A DNA stretch of 64,000 nucleotides. Source: Spirosoma sp. KUDC1026. Its GTDB lineage: Bacteria; Bacteroidota; Bacteroidia; Cytophagales; Spirosomataceae. Positions 61,887 to 64,000 of this stretch are shown here, piece by piece. Both the position numbers and the translations under genes were made by a program. The notes under the pieces are model-generated. The model did no database searches. It saw nothing but the letters and a program-made list of their open reading frames with translations, and was not told the DNA's origin. Every line of letters begins with the position of its first letter. The first letter of the stretch is position 1. The stretch is from contig NZ_CP056032.1 of the NCBI RefSeq assembly GCF_013375035.1, forward strand, positions 4,214,001-4,278,000, in the 5' to 3' direction.

Positions 61887-64000
61887 TTACCGCCCCTCAA
61901 CTATAGCAATTTCGGCTTCTGTTAACCCGTATAATTCGTAAACCATTTTGTCAATTTCCGCTTCCAGTGCTGACGTATCAGCGGTTGAATCAGCAGCCTT
62001 GATCGCAAGTATTTGATCCACAATTGACCCGATCATCTCTTTTTGTGCAGACGATGCGAATGGAACGGGAATCTGTTCAACATACTGCTTAAAGAATCTC
62101 AAATACCCTCCCCGAATAGCAGTTGAGAGATTTGTATAGAAATACAAGACAGTATTTGAATTCATTATCGCAATCAAATACTTTTCGGCTTCAGGAATGA
62201 AGTAGGCTGTATTAACGCAATACGTCCCTTCAATGTCATACATTGCTTGTACTTTGATGCCTATATCGGGAAATACGATTTTTTTTGTCTCAAATTCATT
62301 GTAGTAGTCGCAGGCCCGCAATTCCCACCAGTATTCACCTTTATCAGCCCGAATTCTAGCTTTATTCTCAAATGGTTTTAACCATTCGTAAATAGGCGGG
62401 TATGTTGTTTTCAGCCATATATCGGCGTCTTCTCCTTTACGCTTTCGATTCGTAACACCCTTTTCAAGAAGAATCAGATACTTGTCCACTTTCGGCGTTT
62501 GATACCGCTTTACGTCCCGACCTGCCAGAAAAGGTTTGATTACGTCGGCACTGCGCGGGTCTTCAGTGATTAGCCTATCTTTCGTTGCGGCATCAATGAC
62601 GAACGCTTCGTTTAGTCCGGTTTTGATACCGTAGTAGATTTTCCCCTGTACGTACTCCCCTAACGGCTTACCGGCTGCCCGTAGCTTTGCTATAAGTTGC
62701 TGAACTCCGGCGTTGGTCAGTTGCCAGCCTTCGTCCTGTAACGTATCGGTTTTCACCTCAAAGGCGGCAGCGTCGAAGAATGCCGCTAACCCATCGGGGT
62801 AGGTAAGCGTATCAATCTGCGCTGATTTGAAATTGCCCGTTGCGGGTGCATTCTGAATGCTCAAAATACTTGGATACGTAGTCGCTTCATCAAAAACGGG
62901 CAGGTCGCCGAAATCGGCAATCTGCTCAACCGCCAGCGTCTTCAGCCACTTGCGCAGGTTTTCCCCGTAGCCTGCCCGCAGCCACTTGTTCGGGATAATG
63001 TACACGAAGTGACCCTTTGGCCGCAGGAGCCGCAACCCGTGTTCAACGAACATCACGTATAAATCGGCCGTACCCGCGTAGGTCTTCGGGAAGTCAACTT
63101 TAAGCAGCTTCTTCGATTCGCCTAACTCTTCCTGCCGGATGTACGGCGGGTTACCAATTACGGCATCGAAGCCCACGAAGCCCCCCTTTTCGTTGAGCAC
63201 TTCGGGAAACTCAAACCGCCATTCAAACGACCCCCGGTACAAAACGTTACTTTCTGCGTCGGCAATGTCGGTTTCGGCCTGCTCAATCAGCTTGTCGTAC
63301 CGTTTCTTTTCGACCTCAACCAGTTTGGCGTCTTTGATCGTATTGCCGAAGAGGTCAATGTTTACGTCCAGCAAAGCCCGCTTCCCCCGCAGGTCGGCCA
63401 GCTTCTTCCGGCGCGGGTCGCGGTTCATAACCGATTCGCGGAACTGGCTTTTTATCTCACTGATAAAGCGGGCTAGTTCGGCTTTGGCGTCTTTGCTTTT
63501 CGCATCCTTATAAGCCCTCACTGCGTCTTTGTAGGCGTTCAGGGAGAACTTCTGCTTTCTGAATACGTCGCTCAGGTCTTCGGTCAGGCTGAACTTACTC
63601 AGCAGACTATTCCCCTGTTTGATGTTGATGTCGATGTTGGGCAGGGTTTCCAGTTCAGCAAAGCCGGATTCATCGGTGTAATAGGCATTCTTCAGCAACT
63701 CAATCCAGAGTCGAAGGCGGCAGATCTTTACGGAGTTGGGATTAATGTCGACCCCAAACAGACAGCTTTCAATGATGGTCTGCTTTTCCAGGAACAGCGT
63801 CTTCTGAATGCGCTGCCGTTCGGCCGTAGGTTTGCCCGTAGTGGGTTGTAATTGGTAGTTGAATGGTTCATCTTCCTCATCCAGTACGACCAGTTCATCA
63901 TTCAGCACGCCAACGGTATAGCCCCGCAGTCGTTTGCCTTTTTCATCCTGCAACACCCGCAGGTCGGACTTTACGGCGATTAGTTCGTTTAGTGCCGACA
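61887..64000 (-). CDS. Type IIG (Eco57I-like) restriction-modification enzyme, C-terminal part
   Basis: The frame is open to the right edge, so the N-terminus (including the nuclease motif and most of the SAM-binding part) lies outside; about 704 residues are visible. The adenine methyltransferase motif IV reads FDAVIGNPPYIRQEELGESK. The region before it contains ESCLFGVDINPNSVKICRLR (the SAM-binding acidic motif) and IKQGNSLL. After the motif come LYVMFVEHGLRLLRPKGHFV and an Eco57I-type target-recognition region with YGIKTGLNEAFVIDAATKDR and IKPFLAGRDVKRY, then QIPVPF near the end. Such proteins methylate adenine and cut DNA with one polypeptide, so no separate gene for a nuclease is expected. 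It may also belong to a BREX-type PglX, which cannot be excluded without the N-terminus. Confidence 0.9.
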   Translation of the reverse strand, partial: SALNELIAVKSDLRVLQDEKGKRLRGYTVGVLNDELVVLDEEDEPFNYQLQPTTGKPTAERQRIQKTLFLEKQTIIESCLFGVDINPNSVKICRLRLWIELLKNAYYTDESGFAELETLPNIDINIKQGNSLLSKFSLTEDLSDVFRKQKFSLNAYKDAVRAYKDAKSKDAKAELARFISEIKSQFRESVMNRDPRRKKLADLRGKRALLDVNIDLFGNTIKDAKLVEVEKKRYDKLIEQAETDIADAESNVLYRGSFEWRFEFPEVLNEKGGFVGFDAVIGNPPYIRQEELGESKKLLKVDFPKTYAGTADLYVMFVEHGLRLLRPKGHFVYIIPNKWLRAGYGENLRKWLKTLAVEQIADFGDLPVFDEATTYPSILSIQNAPATGNFKSAQIDTLTYPDGLAAFFDAAAFEVKTDTLQDEGWQLTNAGVQQLIAKLRAAGKPLGEYVQGKIYYGIKTGLNEAFVIDAATKDRLITEDPRSADVIKPFLAGRDVKRYQTPKVDKYLILLEKGVTNRKRKGEDADIWLKTTYPPIYEWLKPFENKARIRADKGEYWWELRACDYYNEFETKKIVFPDIGIKVQAMYDIEGTYCVNTAYFIPEAEKYLIAIMNSNTVLYFYTNLSTAIRGGYLRFFKQYVEQIPVPFASSAQKEMIGSIVDQILAIKAADSTADTSALEAEIDKMVYELYGLTEAEIAIVEGR

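Overview
The window looks like chromosome from a Bacteroidota bacterium of the order Cytophagales, most like Spirosoma and its relatives (Spirosomataceae). The evidence is a type IX secretion tail, DUF4835 beside recN, the bamD-rpoZ-coaBC-DUF4835-recN gene order, the long Bacteroidota form of Rho, gene-proximal promoters with the TAnnTTTG -7 box, and GC content in the low to mid 50s. The genus is an inference. I saw no rRNA, tRNA, CRISPR array, phage or insertion sequence.

Layout. 1-14353 is mostly conserved core: a TPR protein fragment, tilS, an OstA/LptA-like protein, a T9SS-tailed protein, bamD-rpoZ-coaBC-DUF4835-recN, a lipoprotein-SCO-cytochrome c operon, lptC, an outer-membrane barrel and coaX. 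14354-17175 is rho with a long leader and a strong terminator. 17210-26401 is a rhamnoside/rhamnogalacturonan degradation locus: a GH78 rhamnosidase framed by imperfect direct repeats, a small GNAT, a Tat-exported Gfo/Idh/MocA oxidoreductase, GH105, GH106 and L-rhamnose mutarotase. No SusC/SusD pair is present. 26468-31757 holds dtd, an O-methyltransferase, a MltD-like LysM lytic transglycosylase, DUF3109, an alkyltransferase-like protein and a siroheme-type dehydrogenase. 31882-34717 is a tandem of three related barrel proteins, followed by pgi.

36678-49987 combines a GT39-type glycosyltransferase, a lipoprotein, an OmpR-type two-component pair, a large MscS channel, the decayed end of a DUF4374 gene, and a TolC/adaptor/CzcA-type metal efflux operon. 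Five helically phased TTTTTCTAAGC-like repeats stand in front of the efflux operon and are candidate operators for the two-component pair. Hairpin repeats interrupt that operon and the two-component pair.

50128-61701 is a mixed accessory region: a Dabb protein, DUF2490, a BLUF photoreceptor, a DJ-1/PfpI protein, an orphan promoter-plus-terminator unit that may be a small RNA, a GDSL hydrolase, DedA, a trans-aconitate methyltransferase, two single-domain response regulators, a soluble GAF/PAS histidine kinase and an acyltransferase-3 behind a 13-bp inverted repeat. The window ends inside a type IIG (Eco57I-like) restriction-modification gene.

The most original signals are non-coding: the phased repeats at 44109-44163, the paired hairpin elements at 46606-46825 and their possible relative at 39531-39660, the orphan transcript at 52954-53050, the repeats around the GH78 gene, and several -7 boxes only 3-6 nt from a start codon. 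I did not find a convincing new multi-gene system.
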